Below are positions 6,817 through 14,684 of a stretch of 32,828 bases of DNA, one piece after another (positions within the stretch are counted from its first letter, which is position 1; every line of letters begins with the position of its first letter). Under the pieces are notes generated by a model. That model saw only the letters and a list, made by a program, of their open reading frames with translations. It ran no database searches and was not told the DNA's origin. Source of the DNA: Comamonadaceae bacterium (GTDB lineage: Bacteria > Pseudomonadota > Gammaproteobacteria > Burkholderiales > Burkholderiaceae_C). The DNA lies in the NCBI GenBank assembly GCA_015999985.1, contig JAECRA010000050.1, forward strand, positions 1 to 32,828, written 5' to 3'. Position numbers and translations under genes: made by a program.

Positions 6817-8372
6817 TGCCGGCACTGCACGATTGGGCTCTTGCGCAACCTGACAAGGTAGCCGTTCATATGGCCGACGGTAGCGGCCTGCTGACTTACC
6901 GTGAACTGGACGAACGCGCCAACCGAGCCGCTCAATGGCTTCTTTCACTGGGCCTTCCGCCCGGTGCCACCGTGGGTTTGCTGCTGGAAAACCATCTGCG
7001 CACCTTCGAGATATGGTGGGGTGCGCGCCGCGCTGGGCTTTACTACGTTCCCCTAAGTACTCACCTGAAAGGCGAGGAGACCGCCTACATCTTGCGCGAC
7101 TGCCAGGCCAGCGCTTTGCTGGCCAGTACCGCTACTGCGAGTTTGGCGGCTGAAGCCGTACAGGCTTTCAGTCCGGGTGAGCTGCCCCACCGCTATCTGC
7201 TTGACGGGGAGGCGCCGGGGTTTGCGTCGTATCTAAACGCTTTAGAGGCGTTTCCAAGCCCGGGCGTGTTGCCGGAACGTGCCATGGGTCGGGAGTTCAT
7301 GTATTCCTCGGGGACGACCGGATTTCCCAAAGGTATTCGCCGGGCATTGGCGCCCTTTGAGAGGCGCCGTGACCTTCCGCTGCTGGAGCAGCGTCTGCGC
7401 GCAATTTTCCGTTTCGATGAACAAACGGTTTATCTGTCGACCTCGCCGCTCTACCACGCCCTGGGGCGCTTCAACATCCGCACCATCGAATGCGGTGGCA
7501 CCTGCGTCATCATGGGCAAGTACGATGCCCTCTCGGCCTTGCAGGCGATTGAACGCTTCCGGGTGACTCATTCGCACTGGGTGCCGACGATGCTGGTGAG
7601 AATGCTGGCGCTGCCGCCCGAGGTGCGACAGGCCTGGGATGTTTCAAGCATGCGATGCGCCATTCATGCGACAGCGCCTTGCCCGGTACAAGTCAAGCGG
7701 GCCATGATCGAATGGTGGGGCCCGGTCATTGAGGAGTACTACGGAGGTTCAGAGAACGTCGGGGTGACGCATATTGATGCCAGTCAGTGGCTGGCGCACC
7801 CAGGGTCTGTCGGTCGCCCCATCTGCGGAACGGTGCACATCGTGTCGGAAGACAACCCTGAGGTGGAAATCCCGGCGGGTGAGATTGGCATGGTCTATTT
7901 TGACGGTGGTGTGGCATTCGAGTACCACAACGACCAAGGAAAGACGCGCCAAGCTTTCAATGGGCGGGGATGGGGAACCTACGGCGATCTGGGCAGCCTG
8001 GATGCGGACGGATTTCTGTACCTCAGTGACAGGCGTACGGACCTGATCATCTCGGGCGGCGTCAATATCTACCCTCGCGAGATTGAGAACGTGCTGGATA
8101 CTCATCCCTTGGTGGCAGAGTCTGCGGTCATTGGTGTGCCAAACGAAGAGTATGGGCAGGAAGTCAAGGCGATCGTGCAACTCAAAGAGGGAGTGCGTCA
8201 AACTTCGGAGCTGGCAGAGGAATTGATGGCGCTGTGCCTTGGGAGGCTCTCTCGTCTCAAGTGCCCGCGCTCGGTGGACTTCACGCAGGAACTGCCCCGC
8301 AATGAAAACGGCAAGCTGCTTAAGCGCGTGCTACGCGAGGCTCATCTAGAAAAAATACGCGCCCCGGTTTGA
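6816..8372 (+). CDS. Acyl-CoA synthetase (AMP-binding, class I adenylating enzyme)
   Basis: ANL-superfamily ligase of 518 residues that would activate a carboxylic acid with ATP and CoA through an acyl-AMP. It has the P-loop-like motif YSSGTTGFPKG (163-173), the acyl-site motif YYGGSE in the middle, and the YGDLG and SDRRTDLIISGGVNIYP hinge region. The C-terminal catalytic lysine is in ENGKLLKR (about Lys500). The start overlaps the preceding stop as TAATG at 6814-6818, so the three genes form one coupled unit. Length and motifs are complete. It probably activates the free acid that feeds the hydratase and lyase, in parallel with or instead of the CoA-transferase on the other strand. Confidence 0.92.
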   Translation: MPALHDWALAQPDKVAVHMADGSGLLTYRELDERANRAAQWLLSLGLPPGATVGLLLENHLRTFEIWWGARRAGLYYVPLSTHLKGEETAYILRDCQASALLASTATASLAAEAVQAFSPGELPHRYLLDGEAPGFASYLNALEAFPSPGVLPERAMGREFMYSSGTTGFPKGIRRALAPFERRRDLPLLEQRLRAIFRFDEQTVYLSTSPLYHALGRFNIRTIECGGTCVIMGKYDALSALQAIERFRVTHSHWVPTMLVRMLALPPEVRQAWDVSSMRCAIHATAPCPVQVKRAMIEWWGPVIEEYYGGSENVGVTHIDASQWLAHPGSVGRPICGTVHIVSEDNPEVEIPAGEIGMVYFDGGVAFEYHNDQGKTRQAFNGRGWGTYGDLGSLDADGFLYLSDRRTDLIISGGVNIYPREIENVLDTHPLVAESAVIGVPNEEYGQEVKAIVQLKEGVRQTSELAEELMALCLGRLSRLKCPRSVDFTQELPRNENGKLLKRVLREAHLEKIRAPV

Positions 8373-8627
8373 GCGAATGTCGGCGGAGCGGATTTGAACG
8401 AATGCGTCATGCTTGCCGTCTGACGGATTCAAGAGGGGCCTCGCTTGGATGTGGCATTCCATCCGGGGTTTACCTATTCGGCCGCTGTGACGTGGGCCGA
8501 TCGCCGTTGCGCTATTTACCCCGGATGCTTTGCATGCTTTTTGCGCACAGCACGGCGTAGGTAGCCCTCGGAGTGATGCGCTTGCGCGCTAGTTTTGGTA
8601 ATATTTTCGTTCCATAATTGGAAGGAA

Positions 8628-9665
8628 ATGTCCACTGTCAATCGCTCGTTGCCGTCCACGGTTTTCCGCACCAGCCAAGTGGCTGCAGAAGATCGCTTCG
8701 AGGCTTGGCGCGAGAGCATTTCGGTCATCTTCGACGTGTCCCCCTCGACGCGAGCAACGCCCAATGATTTTCAGGCTTCGGTGCATGCGACGCATTTGGG
8801 GCAACTGCTTGTGGGTGAAATCCACTTTAGTGCACAGCAATTTGCTCGCAGCAAGGCGAGAGCAGCTCGCGATGGATTGAATCACTATATCGTGCAGTGG
8901 TACCGTGACGGGGGCTTTGCTGGTCAACACGACAGTGATGGCGACATGCAGGTTCGTGCGGGTGAGATCGTTTTTTTTGATATGACCCGCCCTTTGCGTA
9001 CGGTGGCCGCGCCTTCTCGAGTCATGTCGTTGATCGTGCCTCGTGCACTGTGCGACGAAGCTTTTGGAGTTTCGGCTGAAACGCTACACGGCACCGTATT
9101 GCACTCAGGAGACGTTCTCCATGGCCTGCTCGCAGATCATCTCGATTCCTTGCACCGGCGGCTGCCTTCCATTAGCGTAGAGAAAGGGGGCGACGTTGTG
9201 CATGCGACCACGCGCATGTTGGCCGCCTGCTTTCGCCCCATCCAACGTGCACGCACTCGGGCGCGGCAGGAGATAGGCGCGGTGACACGCGAGCGTATCG
9301 AACAGCATATCGGCACCAACCTGGGGGCACCGCTTACACCCGAGTCGCTGTGCCGCACTTTTGGCATTTCCCGTAGCCTTTTATACAGACTGTTCGAGCC
9401 GCTGGGTGGCGTTGCTCACTACGTGCAGCAGCGGCGCCTTTTGCGCGCTTTCCACTCTCTGGCCAATCCAGCCAATCAACGTCTGCGCGTTGCCGAGATT
9501 GGCACACGTCTGGGTTTTTCCAGTGAGGCGCATTTCAGCCGTGCTTTCCGAGCGGCTTTCGGTCTTTCGCCTCGCGACGTGCGCGCTTCGGGCATGTCAG
9601 CACGAGCGTTTGATGCCGCCGGCGCGTCTTCGATTGAATACGCCGACTGGCTTCGCGGACTGTAA
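8628..9665 (+). CDS. AraC-family transcriptional regulator
   Basis: A 345-residue regulator with an N-terminal AraC-binding-like effector domain (roughly residues 1-200) and a C-terminal double helix-turn-helix (about 230-330). The latter is recognisable from LTPESLCRTFGISRSLLYRLF and the second helix pair RVAEIGTRLGFSSEAHFSRAF. The ATG at 8628 is chosen, giving MSTVNRSLP; a TTG at 8595 is in frame but lacks a clear ribosome site. It lies about 255 bp after the acyl-CoA ligase on the same strand and is the natural candidate to control the divergent catabolic cluster. The effector is unknown. The upstream gap (8373-8627) contains TGGATG-N6-TCCATC (8446-8463), whose half-sites recur in the divergent promoter. 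Confidence 0.9.
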   Translation: MSTVNRSLPSTVFRTSQVAAEDRFEAWRESISVIFDVSPSTRATPNDFQASVHATHLGQLLVGEIHFSAQQFARSKARAARDGLNHYIVQWYRDGGFAGQHDSDGDMQVRAGEIVFFDMTRPLRTVAAPSRVMSLIVPRALCDEAFGVSAETLHGTVLHSGDVLHGLLADHLDSLHRRLPSISVEKGGDVVHATTRMLAACFRPIQRARTRARQEIGAVTRERIEQHIGTNLGAPLTPESLCRTFGISRSLLYRLFEPLGGVAHYVQQRRLLRAFHSLANPANQRLRVAEIGTRLGFSSEAHFSRAFRAAFGLSPRDVRASGMSARAFDAAGASSIEYADWLRGL

Positions 9666-9883
9666 ATCAAATCCCAGGTAGCGCTGCATAGGCATCCTTG
9701 TCCTTCGTGACACACGCGTAGGGAGGTGCTTCAATACCGGCGTGTGAAACACCTGGTCAAAAAACGGCGGGATACCCAGTCAAATGGCTGTGGGGTGGGC
9801 CCAATAGCATCGGATGGCGGGGGCGCGAGCCATCAAGGCCGTTGCCCGCAGCAGCTAAGTTCCTCATATCTCAAAGTTTTACC

Positions 9884-11338
9884 ATGATCTTTCACAGCAC
9901 TCGTGTACTGGGCCTGGCGGTCCTCCCGTTGGCGTTGACTCTAGCGGCGTGCGGCGGTGACAGCACCCCTGCACCGACTCCGAAAAGCGATCGCATCGAG
10001 CCCTATGACCCGGGCGCAAGCAAGGCAGCGAGTGAGAGTGCAATAAGTCCGTCTGCGGTCGCTCCCTCTGCCTACGTAGTGAAGCTCGGACCTTTGGCAG
10101 CTTCGCTTGCTTCAAAGGCCATGAGCCAACAGGGCCTGGGTACCGCATTGCAGATCGGTCAATCCCGGTCTGTTACAGACACCGCCTCCGTCACAGCGAC
10201 CTCTGCACTCCTGCAATGGCAGCCCACGACACGCGGCACGCAGGTCTCAGCGCTGCGTTTTGTGGCTGAGGGCGCTCGCGGCATTCGCCTGGGCGTTTTT
10301 ATCGAGGCATTGCCCGAAGGAGCGGTGCTGCGCTTTTACGGTAAGAGCGTGGCCGACATCGTGGAAGTCTCAGCGCGGCAACTCCAAGACACCGCCAGGC
10401 GAAATGTCGAGGCAGGCGTCCCGGATGCGGAGGCGCGCACTTACTGGAGCCCGGATTTTGGCGGGTCCGAGACCAGCCTGGAAATCGAGATACCTTCCAC
10501 AGCAAATTCTCAGAACGTACGGATTGCCGTGCCGCGGCTTTCGCACTTTACGAGTTCGCCATCTGAAGCTCAGGAAAAAATTTCATCCTCGACAGGTTCC
10601 ATGCGCAAGGCTGGAGAATCGGAGAGTTGCAACATCAACGCTACATGCGTGCCTGACTATCTTGACCAAAGTCGCTCTGTGGCGCGCATGGTGTATGTGA
10701 TTGGGGGAAATTCATTTCTTTGCACCGGTACGTTGCTGAATGATGCGAAGTCATCCGGTACGCCGTACTTTCTGACCGCTAACCACTGCATCTCAGATCA
10801 AGCTGTCGCGTCCACACTGAATACTGACTGGTTCTATCGGGCCGCTGCCTGCGAGTCGAGCGAAGTTAATCCGGCCACCAAGCGCTTGACAGGTGGCGCG
10901 ACGCTCCTGTATTCAACAAGCGCCACTGACGTAGCGTTGCTGCGATTGAACGATGCGCCGCCCGCCGGGACCGTCTATGCAGGTTCCTATTTTGGTGCTG
11001 TCCCTTCGGCTGGCACTGCAGCTGCGGCGTTGCACCACCCGGGTGGAGATCTGCAGAAATTCAGCCTCGGTACCGTGCTGGGTAACGCCAGCTGCGTCGG
11101 CAATGCTGATTGCACCTCCGCGCAAAGTGGTAGCTTTCTCGAACTGGGCTGGAAGCAAGGCATCACGGAGCAGGGGAGCAGCGGGTCAGCGGCCTTTGTG
11201 CAACTGGACGGTCAACGCTACGTAGTTGGACAATTGTTCGGAGGTCAATCCAGCTGCCAGGCCCCTAACGCCTCTGACTACTATGGTCGCTTTGACGTGT
11301 CTTACCGTAGCGCGCTTCAGAAATGGCTCAATCCATGA
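9884..11338 (+). CDS. Trypsin-like serine endopeptidase, lipoprotein (lysyl-endopeptidase-like)
   Basis: A 484-residue exported protease. The N-terminus MIFHSTRVLGLAVLPLALTLAAC ends in a lipobox (LAAC, lipidated Cys23), so it should be membrane-anchored, and a low-complexity Ser/Thr/Pro linker follows. An N-terminal domain of about 200 residues precedes the S1-fold domain. The catalytic triad can be seen as His301 in LTANHCI, Asp349 in TDVALLRL and Ser433 in QGSSGSAAF. The paired cysteines and the FLCTGTLLN and HHPGGD segments resemble Achromobacter protease I. The open frame extends to a TTG at 9842, but the ATG at 9884 gives the correct signal peptide. Its stop is close to or overlaps possible starts of the next lipoprotein (ATGA at 11335), so the two are probably co-expressed. 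Confidence 0.88.
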   Translation: MIFHSTRVLGLAVLPLALTLAACGGDSTPAPTPKSDRIEPYDPGASKAASESAISPSAVAPSAYVVKLGPLAASLASKAMSQQGLGTALQIGQSRSVTDTASVTATSALLQWQPTTRGTQVSALRFVAEGARGIRLGVFIEALPEGAVLRFYGKSVADIVEVSARQLQDTARRNVEAGVPDAEARTYWSPDFGGSETSLEIEIPSTANSQNVRIAVPRLSHFTSSPSEAQEKISSSTGSMRKAGESESCNINATCVPDYLDQSRSVARMVYVIGGNSFLCTGTLLNDAKSSGTPYFLTANHCISDQAVASTLNTDWFYRAAACESSEVNPATKRLTGGATLLYSTSATDVALLRLNDAPPAGTVYAGSYFGAVPSAGTAAAALHHPGGDLQKFSLGTVLGNASCVGNADCTSAQSGSFLELGWKQGITEQGSSGSAAFVQLDGQRYVVGQLFGGQSSCQAPNASDYYGRFDVSYRSALQKWLNP

Positions 11339-11379
11339 ACGGATGGCCCTGCCTCTTGCCCGGGCGGACAGGCCGCCAT

Positions 11380-11721
11380 ATGAAAGCCGCGGCGGTCACG
11401 CTATTTCTGGCGTTGACGCTGGCAGCCTGCGGCGGGAGTGGTGACCATGAGAATTCTGATGCCGTTGGGGATGCCAAGGGGTTTGGGCCCACGCAACTTT
11501 ATGATCCTGACACCAACCCCGCGGGGCATTTGCTGAAGGAAGGCGACACCGGAATCGTATTCATGCATCAGCTGCCTGGCGCAAGCCCCGCGGCATTACG
11601 AATATGGTTCGAAGTCGCCAATGCCAGCACCTACGCGCTGGAGATGGAAGAGGAAGATTTGGCCCTGCTTTCGAGGGTTCACGTCACCGATACGGACGGT
11701 CCCCATGCTGGCTGTCGATAG
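11380..11721 (+). pseudogene. Lipoprotein, N-terminal part of a frame-broken pentapeptide-repeat protein
   Basis: From the ATG at 11380 a signal peptide with lipobox is seen (KAAAVTLFLALTLAACGG), followed by an acidic mature region of about 95 residues. An alternative start at 11335 (ATGA, overlapping the protease stop) would add 15 residues. The frame ends at a TAG (11719-11721), just where an overlapping frame (one base back) continues with a region that reads naturally as the rest of the domain and then pentapeptide repeats. A missing base in or near the C4 run at 11701-11704, or a real mutation, would explain this. The N-terminal half has the same LTLAACGG signal style as the protease before it. 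It may be a pseudogene, a sequencing error, or less likely a -1 frameshifted product; I see no classic slippery heptamer. Confidence 0.6.
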
Positions 11722-12224
11722 CTACCGCTGAGTTGAGTCCGGGCCGCTATGCATTGCATCTGGCGGGCGCGATCAACGGCAACTCAGAGTCAGTGCCTCT
11801 CTTCGTCCGGTTCGATACCGAAGGGGGGCCCGTCGATGAATCGGCGAACAAGGCTGGCTTTGTAGAGGTGTTGAGCACGGTGCTCGCCAAGCGGTGTATT
11901 GCCTGCGACCTGCGCGGTGCGCATCTGGCCTTGTTACTGCTGTATGACTCGGATCTATCCTTGGCTTATCTCAATGGGGCGAACTTCAGTCAGGCCAATC
12001 TTGTCAGGGCCAATCTGAAGAACACGACGCTGAGTTCGGCTAACTTGGAGGGCGCCAATCTGGAGAATGCGAACCTGGAGTTGGCGAGCCTGCGGGGAGC
12101 CAATCTCCGCAAGGCAAATTTGCGCGGTGCCAATCTGCGATCTGTGGATCTTTCTGGGGCGCAACTGGAAGGAGCCACTTGGGTGGACGGGCGAATCTGC
12201 GCATCATCCTCCTCTTTTGGGTAA
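11604..12224 (+). CDS. Pentapeptide-repeat protein, C-terminal part of the frame-broken lipoprotein
   Basis: This frame makes sense as protein only from about 11706 on: a beta-rich segment (LSPGRYALHLAGAINGNSES), then a CIAC cysteine pair and a run of pentapeptide repeats of the A(N/D)Lxx type, about 20 units (for example LVRANLKNTTLSSANLEGAN). Pentapeptide repeats fold as a right-handed quadrilateral beta-helix. Codons before 11706 in this frame look like out-of-frame reading of the upstream lipoprotein, so the ATG at 11604 is unlikely to be a real start. Joined to the upstream half it would make a lipoprotein of about 280 residues with an extracytoplasmic pentapeptide helix. The stop TAA overlaps an ATG (12224) of the next gene. 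Function is unknown. Confidence 0.6.
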   Translation: MVRSRQCQHLRAGDGRGRFGPAFEGSRHRYGRSPCWLSIATAELSPGRYALHLAGAINGNSESVPLFVRFDTEGGPVDESANKAGFVEVLSTVLAKRCIACDLRGAHLALLLLYDSDLSLAYLNGANFSQANLVRANLKNTTLSSANLEGANLENANLELASLRGANLRKANLRGANLRSVDLSGAQLEGATWVDGRICASSSSFG

Positions 12225-12229
12225 TGCCG

Positions 12230-12556
12230 ATGAAAAAGCTAGTGCTTGCATTATTGCTGTGCGGCTGCGCTAAAGCCAGCCTGGCCGCCGAACCCTTTTG
12301 CTCAGCAGATGCCCTCAAGCAAGCTGGAAAACTGCTGCAATGGCACTACGGGCCCGAAGGCGTCGTGACATTAGCGTCACAGGCCAAGCCGCTGGCGCCG
12401 CTGAGCAACCCTGCCAATAAGGCTCAAAAACTAAACGTGCTCGAAGTCATGGGCTACGTTCAGAAAGCCAGCTATCGAATGCGGCTGATTTATTTTTACA
12501 GTGGAGGCCGGTGTTTGCTGATGGGACAGGAAATACTCGAACTGTCTAGCCTGTGA
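12230..12556 (+). CDS. Small exported hypothetical protein
   Basis: A 108-residue protein with a clear signal peptide, MKKLVLALLLCGCAKASLA followed by AEPF, giving a predicted mature protein of about 90 residues. I do not recognise a family. The mature part keeps two cysteines (in PFCSAD and GGRCLLMG) that could form a disulfide, which suits a periplasmic location. An in-frame ATG at 12224 overlaps the stop of the pentapeptide gene (TAATG). The ATG at 12230 is preferred because GGG lies at a better distance and the signal peptide begins cleanly. As the third gene after the protease and pentapeptide lipoprotein it probably belongs to the same exported-protein operon. Confidence 0.7.
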   Translation: MKKLVLALLLCGCAKASLAAEPFCSADALKQAGKLLQWHYGPEGVVTLASQAKPLAPLSNPANKAQKLNVLEVMGYVQKASYRMRLIYFYSGGRCLLMGQEILELSSL

Positions 12557-12670
12557 TCCCTTGAAGAAAAGGGTCAGTGTCCTGGTTAGATACAGGTGAC
12601 CAGCAAAACCTGAGACCTTACTTAGGGTGTGTGAAACCCTCAGGCTTTAACTATCCGTGCCTGGAGTAAT

Positions 12671-12747
12671 TGGCCAGCCAGGAGGGACTCGAACCCCCTA
12701 CCCATGTCTTAGAAGGACATTGCTCTATCCAGATGAGCTACTGGCTG
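12671..12747 (-). tRNA. tRNA-Arg (anticodon TCT)
   Basis: The minus strand folds as a full cloverleaf. The acceptor CAGCCAG pairs with CTGGCTG, the D stem is GCTC/GAGC, and the anticodon stem ATGTC/GACAT carries the loop CTTCTAA with anticodon TCT (complement at 12711-12713). The variable loop GGGTA and T arm GGGGG-TTCGAGT-CCCTC follow, then a G discriminator and an encoded CCA (12671-12673). The span is 77 nt including CCA. Confidence 0.95.
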
Positions 12748-12797
12748 CCAACCAGGATTCTAAGCGGTGGGACTCTGCAAAACGAACGGCCTGGTGA

Positions 12798-12851
12798 AAT
12801 TGGTGATTGAGAACCAATTGATGACAAAAAAATGTCAGATAAATGACGTCA
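12798..12851. repeat. Three stacked inverted repeats between tRNA-Arg and the next gene
   Basis: Within 54 bp lie AATTGGT-N8-ACCAATT (12798-12819), TGACA-N6-TGTCA (12822-12837) and the 8-bp palindrome TGACGTCA (12844-12851). The rest of the gene-free stretch 12748-13060 holds no other convincing element. The cluster lies upstream of the gene at 13061 and could be a multi-site operator or a promoter region. No T-run follows, so it is not a standard terminator. Confidence 0.5.
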
Positions 12852-13060
12852 CAATGGTGCGATAGATTGCATTGCTTTTATCGGCTAGCATGCGTCCTCG
12901 TTGATTTCAGGGTCTGGTATGCCAAGTCACTCCAGATTCATGAAGTCTGCTCCCTCGCACTCCATTTCAGCTTGAGAGCAGCCAAGCTCGAAGGCTCCAT
13001 CATGTTGCGAGGGCTCGGCAAGACCTGACGAGCGATTGCCTCTCAAACTTTTTTTCTCCC

Positions 13061-13393
13061 ATGCGCGCCATCAAAGAAGCCCGTAAATTTATCGAGCGGA
13101 AGCCCGAAAACACTAACGCCAAAACCCTGTCCCGCCTGGTACTTGCGCTGGAATCGGAGGCGGATTTTCCGATTGCTGATCTCTACCTGCTGGACTTCGA
13201 CAAGTTCAAGCTCGCCCTCGAGATTTTGGATGAATGGCGCCTGGACCGCCATTACGCCAGCAAGTCACGCCTGTTTGACGTGTCAGCTCAGCTTGCAGCA
13301 ATCAAATCCGATGTGGCCGCTGCTGCACCCGCACCAGCGTCGGCATCAGAAGCAAGATCTGATGGGTCAGCACCTGCCAAGGCCTCTGATTAA
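13061..13393 (+). CDS. Conserved hypothetical small protein
   Basis: A 110-residue, probably cytoplasmic protein that I do not recognise by function. Residues 1-80 are charged and helical (IKEARKFIERKPENTNAKTL, then a Leu/Asp-rich segment with DLYLLDFDKFKLALEILDEW). The last 30 residues are a low-complexity Ala/Pro/Ser tail. There is no signal peptide, membrane segment or zinc motif. The ATG at 13061 follows a T-rich run with no strong Shine-Dalgarno sequence. Similar short proteins are, from memory, widespread as hypotheticals in Comamonadaceae. It stands alone, with tRNA-Arg on the other strand before it and an FNR-type promoter after it. Confidence 0.7.
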   Translation: MRAIKEARKFIERKPENTNAKTLSRLVLALESEADFPIADLYLLDFDKFKLALEILDEWRLDRHYASKSRLFDVSAQLAAIKSDVAAAAPAPASASEARSDGSAPAKASD

Positions 13394-13479
13394 AGAGCGT
13401 AAAGCCTGGCAACTCATTGGTTCAGAGCTGTCCTCACCGAGCGACAGCGGGTGGGGCAGCGTCCGTTTGGTCACCTATA

Positions 13480-13493
13480 TTGACTTGGGTCAA
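13480..13493 (+). promoter_or_regulatory. Putative FNR/ANR/DNR-type box
   Basis: TTGACTTGGGTCAA is a perfect dyad TTGAC-N4-GTCAA, close to the FNR-family consensus TTGAT-N4-ATCAA. A weak -10-like TTTAGA lies at 13514-13519, which puts the box near position -41, as in class II FNR-activated promoters. It would serve the membrane-protein gene at 13581. Binding is inferred from the motif only. Confidence 0.5.
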
Positions 13494-13530
13494 GTGCGTA
13501 CGCCCAAGTAGGCTTTAGACCTACAGGTTC

Positions 13531-13576
13531 CTGAATATTTGTGACGAGAATTAACTCGTCAGTCACATTCAGGAGG
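13531..13576 (+). promoter_or_regulatory. 5'-UTR nested hairpin abutting the ribosome-binding site
   Basis: The nested inverted repeats are CTGAAT (13531-13536) with ATTCAG (13567-13572), GTGAC (13541-13545) with GTCAC (13562-13566), and inner GACGAG-AATTAA-CTCGTC (13543-13560). The outer arm runs into the strong Shine-Dalgarno AGGAGG (13571-13576) of the gene at 13581. As RNA it could partly mask translation initiation; as DNA it could be an operator. Confidence 0.45.
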
Positions 13577-13580
13577 CCCT

Positions 13581-14675
13581 ATGGTCACAGCGTACGTCGA
13601 ATCAGAAAGAGTGGTGGGGCCAGGACCTGCCAGCATCATCTCCCCCAGTTCAGATACGGCAGTCTCATGGGCTGCCATTTTTGCGGGAGCTTTGGCAGCG
13701 GCCATTCTCTCGCTCTTGCTTTTCATGCTGGGTATAGGCCTCGGCTTGTCATCAATGTCTGTCTGGTCGGGTAGAGGCGCTGACGGGGATACCATTGGAT
13801 GGGCTGCCATTGCCTGGCTTGCATTCACACAGATCGCCTCCGCTGGAGTGGGGGGCTATATCGCGGGCCGTTTGAGAACTAAATGGCAGGGCGTTCACAC
13901 TGACGAAGTTTACTTCCGTGACACTGCGCACGGATTTCTGGCGTGGGCGCTGGCTACCATGTTGATGGTGGCTGTCATGGGCTCAGTTGCAGGCGCGGCC
14001 TTGACCAATACCGTCAAGGCTGCCGGCGCAGTGGCGACAGGGGCTGCGACGGCCGTCGGAGGCGCAACGGGCGCAGTGGCCAATCTGGCTGGAAGTGCCC
14101 TTTCTCAAGGCTCAGTAGCTGGCGGAAATCGAGGCAATGCAGGCGCAGATTCCGATTCGGGCTTGCAATACTGGGTCGGCACGCTTATGCGTTCAAGCCC
14201 GTCTAACGCACCACGTCAGGATATGAGCGCTTCATCTGCTACCTCCGGTGCCACGGCTGGGTCGGCCACTGGCAGCCCTGCTGGTAGCGCGCCTTCTGGC
14301 ATGTCGCCCAACGCTTCAGGCCAATCTGCAGCCATGAATGCGCGGGAAGCCGCCGCAATCTTCGGTCACTCTCTGAAGACTGGGACACTTTCCAACGAAG
14401 ATGCTCAGTATCTGGCGCAAGTTGTTTCGCAGACCACGGGCATGGCGCCAGACGTTGCTCAAGCTCGGGTTCAAAAGTCCTTTGCAGACCTGAAAGCTCA
14501 GATGGAATCTGCGAAGAAAGCCGCTGAGGAAGCTGAGGTCAAAGCGAAACAGGTCGCCGAGGAAGCTCGCAAGGCCACTGCCTATTCCATGCTTTGGATG
14601 TTCGTGGCTCTGCTCATCGGGGCGTTTGCTGCCAGCGTCGCTGCCACGGTTGGCGGCCGTCAGCGAGATATCTGA
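13581..14675 (+). CDS. Glycine/alanine-rich integral membrane protein (PhnA-like/YrzE-like hypothetical)
   Basis: A 364-residue membrane protein. Hydrophobic segments are at about 29-56, 72-96 and 117-141, followed by a long Gly/Ala/Ser-rich low-complexity stretch (about 142-250). A helical charged region (about 300-333, AKKAAEEAEVKAKQVAEE) is likely coiled coil, and a last membrane segment lies at about 335-357. The start SWAAIFAGALAAAILSLLL resembles proteins annotated as PhnA-like or YrzE-like membrane proteins; no biochemical role is known to me. An AGGAGG site sits 5 nt before the ATG. The promoter carries an FNR-type dyad and the leader a nested hairpin, which points to control by oxygen, redox or stress. 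The gene is followed by a 24-residue membrane peptide and a terminator. Confidence 0.82.
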   Translation: MVTAYVESERVVGPGPASIISPSSDTAVSWAAIFAGALAAAILSLLLFMLGIGLGLSSMSVWSGRGADGDTIGWAAIAWLAFTQIASAGVGGYIAGRLRTKWQGVHTDEVYFRDTAHGFLAWALATMLMVAVMGSVAGAALTNTVKAAGAVATGAATAVGGATGAVANLAGSALSQGSVAGGNRGNAGADSDSGLQYWVGTLMRSSPSNAPRQDMSASSATSGATAGSATGSPAGSAPSGMSPNASGQSAAMNAREAAAIFGHSLKTGTLSNEDAQYLAQVVSQTTGMAPDVAQARVQKSFADLKAQMESAKKAAEEAEVKAKQVAEEARKATAYSMLWMFVALLIGAFAASVAATVGGRQRDI

Positions 14676-14684
14676 ATACCACGG

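Noticed and set aside
8369-8560. 63-codon frame after the acyl-CoA ligase
   Set aside because: It is Arg/Cys-rich without a ribosome site or recognisable pattern; it is treated as intergenic.
12843-13028. 61-codon frame between tRNA-Arg and the gene at 13061
   Set aside because: It has no ribosome site, overlaps a palindrome at its start and lacks protein-like composition.
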